A DNA stretch of 19,236 bases from the NCBI GenBank assembly GCA_027456925.1, contig DAIDTZ010000231.1, positions 1 to 19,236 on the forward strand, written 5' to 3'. A program made the position numbers and the translations under genes. Shown in pieces: positions 13,694 through 19,236 of the stretch; positions within the stretch are counted from its first letter, which is position 1, and every line of letters begins with the position of its first letter. Source of the DNA: Nitrospirota bacterium. GTDB lineage: Bacteria; Nitrospirota; UBA9217. Under the pieces are notes generated by a model. It saw only the letters and a program-made list of their open reading frames with translations. It was not told where the DNA came from and did not search any database.

Positions 13694-14554
13694 CTACTCC
13701 AGGACAAACGATCTGCCCTTCTTTTTGATGAACCCTTCCTTCTCAAGAAGCAGAAGATTTTTTTTGATCCGCTCCGCGTCCATGCCGGTTTTTTTCTTGA
13801 TCTGGGCCGGGCTTAAGGAAGATTCCGTTACCAGCGCCTTCAAGATCGTCCCCCGCACCTGCCGGTTGGAATTTTCGAAGGGGCTCTGGCGCGTGTAGTG
13901 CGCGCTCTTTTGGTTGGGATTTCCCTGTTCCTTCTTGAGCGCGGCGCCGTAGTCCATAAGAGCATTGTACCATTTTCGCGGGTTCCTGGCGTCCAGGGTC
14001 CGCTGAACGAGCGGGACGAGTTCCTCGTCGTGGATCTTTTCGCAATCGTGAAAGAATTCGCGGATATAGACGCGCCGGATATTCGTATCCATGAAAACCG
14101 CGAGTTTGTTAAAAGCAAAGGCACAGACAGCGCCGGCTGTATAGGGCCCGATGCCCGGGAGTGTCAGAAGCAGTTCAAGTTTTGACGGCAGCCTGCCCTG
14201 GTGTTCATCGACGATTTTTTGAGCAAGCGCCTTCAAAGCAAGCGCCCGGCGGTTATAGCCCAAGCCGGACCAGATCCGAAGCAGCCGGGGAAGCGGCGCT
14301 TTTGCGAGTGAGGAGAAATCGGGAAACGCGGCAAGGAACTCGCGGTACTTTTCGACGACCCGCTCCACCTGCGTTTGTTGGAGCATGATCTCCGAGACCA
14401 GCACCCGGTAGGGCGTGGGACGCTTCCGCCAGGGAAGTACGCGGCCTGCCTGCGCGAAATGATCATAAACTTTTTTCCGGAATCTGCTGACCTGGGCAGC
14501 GGTGAGGGGTTTCGTATTCTTCGGTCGGGGGATCGTGGTTGTTTTTTTATTCAT
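13694..14554 (-). CDS. MutY-like HhH-GPD DNA glycosylase without Fe-S cluster or NUDIX domain
   Basis: Base-excision repair enzyme of the endonuclease III/MutY superfamily, 286 residues. The MutY signature is clear: PWRKRPTPYRVLVSEIMLQQTQVERV (41-66, with catalytic Glu55), the HhH LPGIGPYTAGAV (132-143) and catalytic Asp156 in MDTNIRRV. MutY then normally has four cysteines of a [4Fe-4S] loop after MDYGA; here 200-227 contains none. The C-terminal NUDIX-like domain that reads 8-oxoG is also missing. In its place are about 60 residues resembling a winged helix (RGTILKALVTESSLSPAQIKKKTG, 234-257, ending KEGFIKKKGRSFVLE). Fe-S-less MutYs are known in some bacteria. Substrate A:8-oxoG is presumed. 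The second gene of the smr/mutY/rSAM operon, 24 bases after smr. Confidence 0.85.
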   Translation of the reverse strand: MNKKTTTIPRPKNTKPLTAAQVSRFRKKVYDHFAQAGRVLPWRKRPTPYRVLVSEIMLQQTQVERVVEKYREFLAAFPDFSSLAKAPLPRLLRIWSGLGYNRRALALKALAQKIVDEHQGRLPSKLELLLTLPGIGPYTAGAVCAFAFNKLAVFMDTNIRRVYIREFFHDCEKIHDEELVPLVQRTLDARNPRKWYNALMDYGAALKKEQGNPNQKSAHYTRQSPFENSNRQVRGTILKALVTESSLSPAQIKKKTGMDAERIKKNLLLLEKEGFIKKKGRSFVLE

Positions 14555-14578
14555 TCGTTTTAAGGAATTACCGCGATA

Positions 14579-15250
14579 TTATTTTTTCCTGAGCAGGACG
14601 TACAGAGCGCCCAACCCGCCGTCGCACTGCCGGGCGGTCACAAAGGCGATGAGGTCCTTCCGGAAGCGGCCGGACAGGCGTTTCACCACCGCTTCCTTCA
14701 AGCGGGCGCCTTTGACGGAACGGAGACCCCGTCCGTGGATGATCTTGACGCAGCGCAGGCCTTTTTTGAAAGAGTCTGCAAGAAACTCTTCGAGCTCCTC
14801 TTCCGCGTCGGCCACCGAACACCCGTGCAGATCGACAAAAGCCTGGACCGAGAAATGGCCCGCGTGCAGTTTGAGAATGATGTCGTCACGATAATCGGGA
14901 TGGGTCCATTCGACATATTCCTGCGTGTCCGGCAAATGGATTGCCCGTTGCCCTCCTGCAATCTCCCCGAGGATTGCGAGCGTTTCCTGGTCTTCGGTAC
15001 GGCGCCTCGGTTCCGCAAAGGTTTTCCGGACACGGGGAGCGCAGGCAAGAGTGCGGAATTCCTCGATCTCCTGCACATCGTCCATCTCGCGGCAGAACAG
15101 CTCTTCGTCGGTGTATTCTTCTTTTTTCTTCTGTTGGGGAGCCGGGGGCGCAGCTGCCTCGTGCTGCACCAGGGCTTTCTTCAGCTTATCAAAGGGCCGG
15201 ACGGAAAATGTCTTTTTGCTGCTCATGTCGGACACCGGATTGACGGTCAT
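14579..15250 (-). CDS. Smr-domain protein (possible nucleic acid endonuclease)
   Basis: A 223-residue protein. A charged N-terminal part (1-120) contains an Ala/Pro-Gln stretch (32-40) and an EEYTDEELFCREMDDV region. The Smr domain (about 130-221) shows DLHG (140-143), the HGRG loop (172-175) and GGLGAL (211-216), the three hallmarks of the domain. Smr domains from MutS2 and from stand-alone proteins nick DNA or cut RNA; related proteins act in ribosome rescue. The start at 15250 lies just downstream of an extended -10 promoter; ATG 15226 is an alternative and would give a longer leader. It heads the operon with the MutY-like and radical SAM genes. Confidence 0.87.
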   Translation of the reverse strand: MTVNPVSDMSSKKTFSVRPFDKLKKALVQHEAAAPPAPQQKKKEEYTDEELFCREMDDVQEIEEFRTLACAPRVRKTFAEPRRRTEDQETLAILGEIAGGQRAIHLPDTQEYVEWTHPDYRDDIILKLHAGHFSVQAFVDLHGCSVADAEEELEEFLADSFKKGLRCVKIIHGRGLRSVKGARLKEAVVKRLSGRFRKDLIAFVTARQCDGGLGALYVLLRKK

Positions 15251-15267
15251 CGTTCATGACCTGGCGT

Positions 15268-15276
15268 ATTATACCA
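15268..15276 (-). promoter_or_regulatory. Extended -10 promoter of the smr operon
   Basis: TGGTATAAT on the minus strand (15276-15268): a perfect -10 with the TG extension. No good -35 is seen 17 bases up. Transcription would start near 15261, only about 10 bases before the first smr start codon. Confidence 0.5.
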
Positions 15277-15289
15277 GATTCGGCAATAC

Positions 15290-15436
15290 GATTCGACAGG
15301 AACAAGTGTAGTTTTTGGTGATTTTTCTAGTACCGGCGTTACCGCTTTTGTAAAGGCATCAGGCGCTAGTAGTTGGACTCCAGTTGCGATCTCAGTCGAT
15401 ACGGGCTCACATAATACCAGAATAACCATCCCATAG
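15290..15436 (+). pseudogene. Possible 3' remnant of a secreted beta-rich protein gene
   Basis: The frame reads DSTGTSVVFGDFSSTGV, continues with AFVKASGASSWTPVAIS and ends NTRITIP before TAG. It is rich in Ser, Thr, Gly and Val in an alternating beta pattern, with many T-ending codons unlike the GC-rich genes beside it. It resembles the end of an extracellular or phage-tail-like domain. There is no start codon and the frame closes upstream at 15259. Chance cannot be excluded. Confidence 0.3.
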
Positions 15437-15519
15437 TCGCATTGACATCTAATAGGCCGGAATTGATGTTCATTTGGCCCTACCCGTTCGAGTAGCTCCA
15501 GAGTTCCGGTTTTTTATTC

Positions 15520-15548
15520 TTTATCATTCAAACAAATTTCTGTATACT
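15520..15548 (+). promoter_or_regulatory. Promoter of the PilZ gene
   Basis: TATACT at 15543-15548 preceded at 17 bases by the weak -35 TTTATC (15520-15525). The predicted start near 15555 is about 60 bases before the PilZ ATG. Confidence 0.4.
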
Positions 15549-15616
15549 TTAGCGAAGTTCAAGTTTCTTCGGAATTTGGACGCATCAGACGCATCTGCGC
15601 TCCCCGATAGGGCCTC

Positions 15617-15979
15617 ATGACGATCGACAAACGTAAAGAGCAGCGGCATGAAATTCCAGACCCATGCCGGAAATACCTCGCGTTCACGGTGAAGCAGGAT
15701 CAGGAACAGGTCACGGCGGTCATCGGCAATTTCAGCCGGAACGGCATCCTGTTCGAATGCCCCCGGCAGTTTACCGCGGGAGACCGCAGGGAATGCTGCC
15801 TGCGGGTCAACACGGCCACTCCCAGGGAGATCACGTTTGAGATCAAGGTGAGATATTGCTACAAGAACAAGGACACGTTCATCACCGGCGCCTCCATCCA
15901 CGCGATCTCGCACGACAAGTGGTTCGACGCTTTCGAAAAGCTGTTCGATATGATCGTCACCCGGCAGGGGACAACGTAA
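15617..15979 (+). CDS. PilZ-domain protein, c-di-GMP binding
   Basis: A 120-residue single PilZ domain. Both c-di-GMP contact motifs are present: RxxxR as Arg6-Arg10 (RKEQR) and NxSxxG as Asn38-Gly43 (NFSRNG). The remainder fits the beta barrel (GILFECPRQFTAGDRRECCL, 43-62) and a final helix. Such proteins relay c-di-GMP level to motility, adhesion or secretion systems by protein-protein contact. No partner gene stands beside it, so the target is unknown. It is monocistronic; a MarR gene follows about 190 bases on with its own promoter. Confidence 0.88.
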   Translation: MTIDKRKEQRHEIPDPCRKYLAFTVKQDQEQVTAVIGNFSRNGILFECPRQFTAGDRRECCLRVNTATPREITFEIKVRYCYKNKDTFITGASIHAISHDKWFDAFEKLFDMIVTRQGTT

Positions 15980-16103
15980 CGGGGCTGTGTCTTGGAATGT
16001 TCTTCCTGAAAGTGTTGTAGTTGCGGATTCGCTAAACTCGAATAATACGATCGGAAACTAACAGGCTTCTATCTTCAAAAGACAAGCTATATAGAAGATA
16101 ACC

Positions 16104-16132
16104 TTGACAGATAAACTTGCAAGTTATAAAAT
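16104..16132 (+). promoter_or_regulatory. marR promoter with a palindromic operator in the spacer
   Basis: TTGACA (16104-16109), 17-base spacer, TAAAAT (16127-16132). The spacer holds the perfect 12-bp palindrome AACTTGCAAGTT at 16114-16125, exactly between the two hexamers, so a bound dimer would block RNA polymerase. The same palindrome is in the exporter promoter. Confidence 0.75.
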
Positions 16133-16172
16133 ACTGCTGACTAGTTCAATTGTTATGTAGCAAGATGAAGAA

Positions 16173-16613
16173 ATGAAGAGTTCACAGAAAAACGATGATG
16201 CAGCCGTTGAAGATTTTGTCCTTGCGATCAGCCTGGTCGTGCGCCGGATCAGGGCTCACGCTCCAGCGGAGCTACGTGAATTTTCATGGACTCAAAAAGG
16301 GATCCTTTCGCGTCTGGACAGAGACGGTCCAGCGACGATCGCGGAGCTCGCCCGAGCCGAAGGGATTAAGCCGCAGTCCATGGGAACTGCCGTTGGAGCA
16401 CTGGAAGAGATGGGCTATGTTGAACGCAAACCTCATCCTACCGACGGACGGCAGATGAATATCAAACTCTTAGCAAAAGGAGTAGCTTTGCGAAAAGACA
16501 TAAGGGACGCTAAACAATCATGGCTTTCCAGCGCTATCGCAAAGCTCGATAAGCAAGAAAAAGCTGCACTTTTTAAGGCCGCAGAGATCATGAAACGTTT
16601 CGTGGAAATGTAA
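16173..16613 (+). CDS. MarR-family repressor
   Basis: A 146-residue winged-helix regulator. N-terminal dimer helices come first, then the DNA-reading helix region ATIAELARAEGIKPQSMGTAVGALEEMGYVERKPHPTDGRQMNIKLLAKG (54-102, with the DGR wing), and a C-terminal dimer helix (about 105-145). MarR proteins bind short palindromes and let go when bound to phenolics, antibiotics or oxidants. The AACTTGCAAGTT palindrome in its own promoter and two copies upstream of the MFS exporter gene mark it as the likely repressor of both. No strong ribosome binding site is visible before the ATG at 16173. Codon use here is more AT-rich than in the upstream genes. Confidence 0.9.
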   Translation: MKSSQKNDDAAVEDFVLAISLVVRRIRAHAPAELREFSWTQKGILSRLDRDGPATIAELARAEGIKPQSMGTAVGALEEMGYVERKPHPTDGRQMNIKLLAKGVALRKDIRDAKQSWLSSAIAKLDKQEKAALFKAAEIMKRFVEM

Positions 16614-16692
16614 CTGAATCAAAATCAGTGTGCCCTTCACAGTTTGTTAGCTTTTTTATGATTTCTCCGGCCCTGCGAAGGATAACTTTCTC

Positions 16693-16782
16693 TTATTTCG
16701 AAAGTTTCGCTACCGCCTTGTAGAGCCAGGCATGGCGCCCCTCTCGTGCGAGCTTCTGCATCTTCAATCCCTTGGCTACCAT
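16693..16782 (-). CDS. Very small open reading frame, doubtful
   Basis: On the minus strand a 29-codon frame reads MVAKGLKMQKLAREGRHAWL and continues to a TAA. It is basic and helical-looking and lies in the marR-exporter gap. There is no ribosome binding site before the ATG and no promoter. It may be a fragment of a lost gene or chance. Reported only because the gap is otherwise empty here. Confidence 0.2.
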   Translation of the reverse strand: MVAKGLKMQKLAREGRHAWLYKAVAKLSK

Positions 16783-16803
16783 GAGTTATATACAAAGCAG
16801 TTA

Positions 16804-16849
16804 AACTTGCAAGTTACATTTGCAAGTTTTATCTGCTAAGTGCTATAAT
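16804..16849 (+). promoter_or_regulatory. Exporter promoter with two MarR operator sites
   Basis: The perfect palindrome AACTTGCAAGTT at 16804-16815 is followed, 13 bases on centre to centre, by a degenerate copy CATTTGCAAGTT (16817-16828). The second copy overlaps the presumed -35 TTGCAA (16820-16825). A perfect TATAAT lies at 16844-16849, 18 bases after that hexamer. Bound MarR would cover the -35 region. Confidence 0.75.
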
Positions 16850-16874
16850 CCTGATGGTTATGAAAGAAAGGGCT

Positions 16875-18278
16875 ATGCAGGAGATCAATAAAACATCTTC
16901 AACTGACGATCGGCTTGATGCGCGAGCTTGGAAAATTATTGGTGTTGTGATTCTCGCGCCATTCATGACGCAACTAGATTCGACGGTCGTCAATGTCTCC
17001 TTGTCCACTATCAAGGACGATTTACATTCTACGATCTCTGCCGCTCAATGGATCATCAGCGGGTATCTCTTAACGTTAGCGCTCATGCTACCCCTAAATG
17101 CTTGGCTTGTGGATCGCTTCGGGGCCAAGAGACTATATATTTATTGCTTTTCTTCCTTCACCTTCGCTTCGTTTCTTTGCGGAGCCGCGCACACAATGCA
17201 CGCCCTCATTGGCGCCCGAATCCTTCAAGGCGTCGCAGGCGGAATTTTGGTCCCTATGACGCAATTCATGATGGCGCGCGTTGCGGGCAAACAGATGGCA
17301 AGGGTGATGGGTTATGCCGGAGCCCCAATTCTCCTTGCTCCTCTCTTGGGGCCCCCGCTTGCTGGAGCTATCCTGAAGCACGCGGGGTGGCCTTGGCTTT
17401 TTTACATCAACTTGCCGGTCGGGTTTTTGGCCGTGGTCTTGGCGGCTATTATCATTCCGCATGACGAGACCATGCTTAAAAGGCGTGCCTTTGACATGCC
17501 TGGATTTTTAATGCTCTCGCCTGGGCTATCCTGCTTACTCTACGGATTTGAGCAAGCTTCCCATCATGAGGGAGCATCGTTCCTCATCCTGGGAATTCTT
17601 TTGCTCGGCTCATTTCTTTGGCGGGCCAGGCGAGCGAAAGAGAAAGCCTTGATTGACATCGAGCTCTTCAAGATCCGGACTTTTTTTGTCGCCACTGCCA
17701 CGCAGTTTCTCTCGAATGGGATCATGTACTGTGGACAGTTCCTTGTGCCGCTTTACTTGATTTCGGGCGTCGGGCTTTCCCCGTCGGATGCCGGATGGGT
17801 GTTGTCAGCCATGGGGATCGGCATGTTGTGCACTTTTCCGCTCATGGGCGAGTTGACCGACAAGTTCGGTTGCCGTTCGGTTGCTAGCGCGGGTGTGTTC
17901 ATCAATTTGGTTGGAACAGTACCATTTCTATGGATGTCCTATAACGGGTATTCTGCTCCCCTTGCAATTGCAGGGTTATTTTTGCGCGGAGTAGGACAAG
18001 GTGCCACTGGAATTCCTACGATTGCTGCGGCCTACGCTTCAGTACCTAAGAGCAAGCTGAGCTTTGCGACGACCTCGTTAAACATCGTTCAAAGATTAGG
18101 CGGACCCATTCTCACGACAGCATTGGCCGTAGTCGTTTCCTTTTCTGTATCTTCTGATGCAGTTTCAAGTTCGCATTCATTCCAGATGCCATTTTTAGCA
18201 CTCATCATTTTTCAGTTGCTCATTCTTGGGACAACTATGCTGCTCCCAAAAAGAATCATTCACCATGACAGCGGTTGA
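16875..18278 (+). CDS. EmrB/QacA-type MFS drug exporter (DHA2 family)
   Basis: Proton-driven exporter of the inner membrane with about 14 predicted membrane helices, 467 residues. Seen are MTQLDSTVVNVSLSTI in helix 1 with the membrane-embedded Asp typical of the family, the loop motif LVDRFGAKR between helices 2 and 3, RILQGVAGGILVPM, and the antiporter motif C LLAPLLGPPLAGAIL in helix 5. An in-frame ATG at 16854 exists, but the predicted transcript start is near 16856, so the start at 16875 is preferred; it is preceded by AAAGGG. It is the likely target of the MarR repressor next to it. No membrane-fusion or outer-membrane partner is present, so it probably works alone. Confidence 0.92.
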   Translation: MQEINKTSSTDDRLDARAWKIIGVVILAPFMTQLDSTVVNVSLSTIKDDLHSTISAAQWIISGYLLTLALMLPLNAWLVDRFGAKRLYIYCFSSFTFASFLCGAAHTMHALIGARILQGVAGGILVPMTQFMMARVAGKQMARVMGYAGAPILLAPLLGPPLAGAILKHAGWPWLFYINLPVGFLAVVLAAIIIPHDETMLKRRAFDMPGFLMLSPGLSCLLYGFEQASHHEGASFLILGILLLGSFLWRARRAKEKALIDIELFKIRTFFVATATQFLSNGIMYCGQFLVPLYLISGVGLSPSDAGWVLSAMGIGMLCTFPLMGELTDKFGCRSVASAGVFINLVGTVPFLWMSYNGYSAPLAIAGLFLRGVGQGATGIPTIAAAYASVPKSKLSFATTSLNIVQRLGGPILTTALAVVVSFSVSSDAVSSSHSFQMPFLALIIFQLLILGTTMLLPKRIIHHDSG

Positions 18279-18337
18279 TCAAGACGAAGAGGATATTTTT
18301 GTTTAAAACACAATCGCCTGATAGGAGGGCTCTGATA

Positions 18338-18661
18338 ATGCCGTGGTTACATTACATTTCTTATTTCTTTGGAGGCTTATTTTTAACAAACGCAATTCCA
18401 CACCTTGCAAGCGGTCTCATGGGACGCGCTTTCCAGAGTCCGTTTGCAAAACCTCCAGGAAAAGGACTTTCGTCTTCCACCGTGAACGTCTTATGGGGCT
18501 GGTTTAATGTCGGTGTGTGTTATTTCCTCACGGTGCAGGTTGGAGATTTTGCCCTTCATTCTTTAGCTGATGTAACGGCTTTTGGGCTTGGAGGCGTACT
18601 GATCTCCATCTTTACAGCTCGCAATTTTGGACAGTTTCATGGCGGGAACTCTCCTGAGTGA
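18338..18661 (+). CDS. Small three-helix membrane protein, unknown
   Basis: A 107-residue integral membrane protein with hydrophobic segments at about 5-22 (HYISYFFGGLFLTNAIPH), 48-66 (VNVLWGWFNVGVCYFLTV) and 78-94 (FGLGGVLISIF). Between helices 1 and 2 is a polar loop with the stretch ASGLMGRAFQSPFAKPPGKG. I recognise a type of small conserved membrane protein but no function. The frame is open further up to 18275, overlapping the exporter stop; the start at 18338 is chosen because AGGAGGG lies 8 bases upstream. It follows the exporter by about 60 bases and may be expressed from the same MarR-controlled message. Confidence 0.7.
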   Translation: MPWLHYISYFFGGLFLTNAIPHLASGLMGRAFQSPFAKPPGKGLSSSTVNVLWGWFNVGVCYFLTVQVGDFALHSLADVTAFGLGGVLISIFTARNFGQFHGGNSPE

Positions 18662-18825
18662 CAAGATGAAATCTTAAAGCTGAAGAGACGCGGTAAGCAT
18701 GGACCCACAGACGGTGAATGTGATGGTTGCGATAACGAGGAACCATTGGGAGGAACCATAGGGGACGTTGACGCATTTAGTGCATAACTCTTGACAAACG
18801 ATAATAATACGCATAGAATTGCCTC
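18662..18825. repeat. Repeat-bearing leader of the REP-type transposase
   Basis: The 9-base repeat AGGAACCAT occurs at 18738-18746 and 18751-18759. ATGGTT (18723-18728) can pair with AACCAT (18741-18746) as a 6-bp stem. Then comes AGGGGACGTTGACGC, which resembles the end sequences often met beside such transposases. This probably is the left flank of the transposase unit; its right partner lies outside the window. Confidence 0.4.
18791..18819 (+). promoter_or_regulatory. Promoter of the REP-type transposase, leaderless
   Basis: A perfect TTGACA (18791-18796), 17-base spacer and TAGAAT (18814-18819). The predicted start is at or within a base or two of the ATG at 18826 and no ribosome binding site is present, so the message is probably leaderless. 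Confidence 0.55.
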
Positions 18826-19236
18826 ATGCCACGCCAAGCCCGCCTTGACGCCCCCGGAGCACTGCATCACATCATGGTGCGCGGGATCAATAAGACCGAC
18901 ATTTTCAAAGATGACCGGGACAAAGCACTGTTTCTGGAACGACTGGGCAGGAACGTTCTTGAGGGAAGATGCTTCATCTACGCCTGGGTCCTTATGGACA
19001 ATCATATCCATCTCCTTTTCAAGAGCGGTAAGCATGGCATCTCAGCCGTCATGCGCAAACTCCTCACCTGGTACGCCCAGTATTTCAATCACCGACACAA
19101 CCGCACCGGTCACTTGTTCCAAAATCGCTACAAGTCCATACTTTGCGACGAAGAGAACTACCTCCTCGCATTAGTCCGCTATATTCATCTTAATCCCGCC
19201 CGAGCGCATATTGTAAAGACCATAGAAGAGCTGGAC
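18826..19236 (+). mobile_element. REP-associated Y1 (IS200-like) transposase, 3' end outside the window
   Basis: 137 visible codons of a TnpA-REP/RAYT-type single-strand transposase. The start MPRQARLDAPGALHHIMVRG is standard for this family. The metal-binding HUH motif is NHIHLLF (His-Ile-His, about residues 64-70), and the catalytic tyrosine is in RYIHLNPARA (about 118-127), both intact. These enzymes cut single-stranded hairpin (REP) sequences; they are usually single-copy, vertically held genes that spread small repeats. The frame is undamaged to the window edge. Repeats lie upstream. If REP-like palindromes such as those at 3823-3927 and 9868-9948 are its substrates is unproven. Confidence 0.9.

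Larger units (their letters stand above)
15260..15616. other. Gap between the smr operon and the PilZ gene
   Basis: No intact gene. The left half reads on the plus strand into an open, beta-rich frame ending in TAG at 15436 with no start (possible relic). The right half has an AT-rich tract (15509-15525), a T6 run after GAGTTCCGG, and the PilZ promoter. No stable hairpin was found. Confidence 0.4.

Noticed and set aside
16070..16101. TATCTTC/GAAGATA inverted repeat upstream of marR
   Set aside because: Seven-base arms with an 18-base loop, not repeated at the exporter promoter, and no T run after it.
18690..19037. 13-base exact repeat GCGGTAAGCATGG at 18690-18702 and 19025-19037
   Set aside because: A few 13-base repeats are expected by chance in 19 kb, and one copy is inside a conserved coding stretch.
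1..19236. CRISPR array, rRNA or tRNA genes, phage or restriction cassette
   Set aside because: No spaced direct repeats, no rRNA or tRNA signature and no typical phage or methylase genes were found; the HNH gene alone is not enough.

Overview
The window is one contiguous piece of bacterial chromosome, moderately GC-rich for its first 16 kb, gene-dense and dominated by housekeeping genes. The gene mix includes the start of a dcw (division and cell wall) cluster headed by mraZ, a TrpB2-type tryptophan synthase beta chain, an MTH1187-type thiamine-binding protein, a BCAM0308-type four-cysteine protein, a PilZ protein and a REP-associated transposase. The sll1863-like lipoprotein and the DAP/Lys-type murein ligase fit a Gram-negative cell. 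Together these suggest an environmental Gram-negative lineage of the Nitrospirota or Desulfobacterota kind. This placement is an inference from gene content, not something the sequence proves.

Region 1 (1-4810, minus strand) is the dcw operon, read right to left: mraZ, a STAS-domain gene, rsmH, ftsL, ftsI (PBP) and murE, which runs off the left edge. A strong sigma70-type promoter precedes mraZ. It is followed in the leader by an array of TGGG boxes at about 10-bp spacing, the expected operator of MraZ itself. The STAS gene between mraZ and rsmH is unusual. A heptamer-repeat inverted element overlaps the rsmH start and makes that start ambiguous.

Region 2 (4870-7820) holds a small HNH endonuclease (plus), then a minus-strand operon of an MTH1187 thiamine-binding protein, a 72-residue coiled-coil protein and a BCAM0308-like zinc protein. 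The terminator of that operon lies inside the opposing HNH gene. Divergent from it is a PlsC-type acyltransferase broken by one in-frame amber codon, followed by a coiled-coil lipoprotein.

Region 3 (7860-10860, plus) carries prfC (release factor 3) and a Crp/Fnr-type regulator. Between them is a 0.5-kb gap with an inverted-repeat element and what looks like a decayed GNAT acetyltransferase tail. A strong bidirectional terminator closes the region.

Region 4 (10880-15280, minus) contains TrpB2, a single-domain Lrp/AsnC (RAM) protein, and a Smr-domain/MutY-like/radical SAM-SPASM operon. The MutY homologue lacks both the Fe-S cysteines and the NUDIX domain.

Region 5 (15280-19236, plus) starts with a possible gene relic and a PilZ gene. 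Next is a visibly less GC-rich module: a MarR regulator, a 14-helix EmrB/QacA-type MFS exporter and a small membrane protein. Matching AACTTGCAAGTT palindromes sit in both the marR and the exporter promoters, so the regulator probably controls itself and the pump. The window ends inside a REP-associated Y1 transposase gene. I do not see a clearly new multi-gene system. The points most worth following up are the STAS insertion in the dcw operon, the atypical MutY, the amber-interrupted acyltransferase, the repeat element at rsmH and the MarR operator set.
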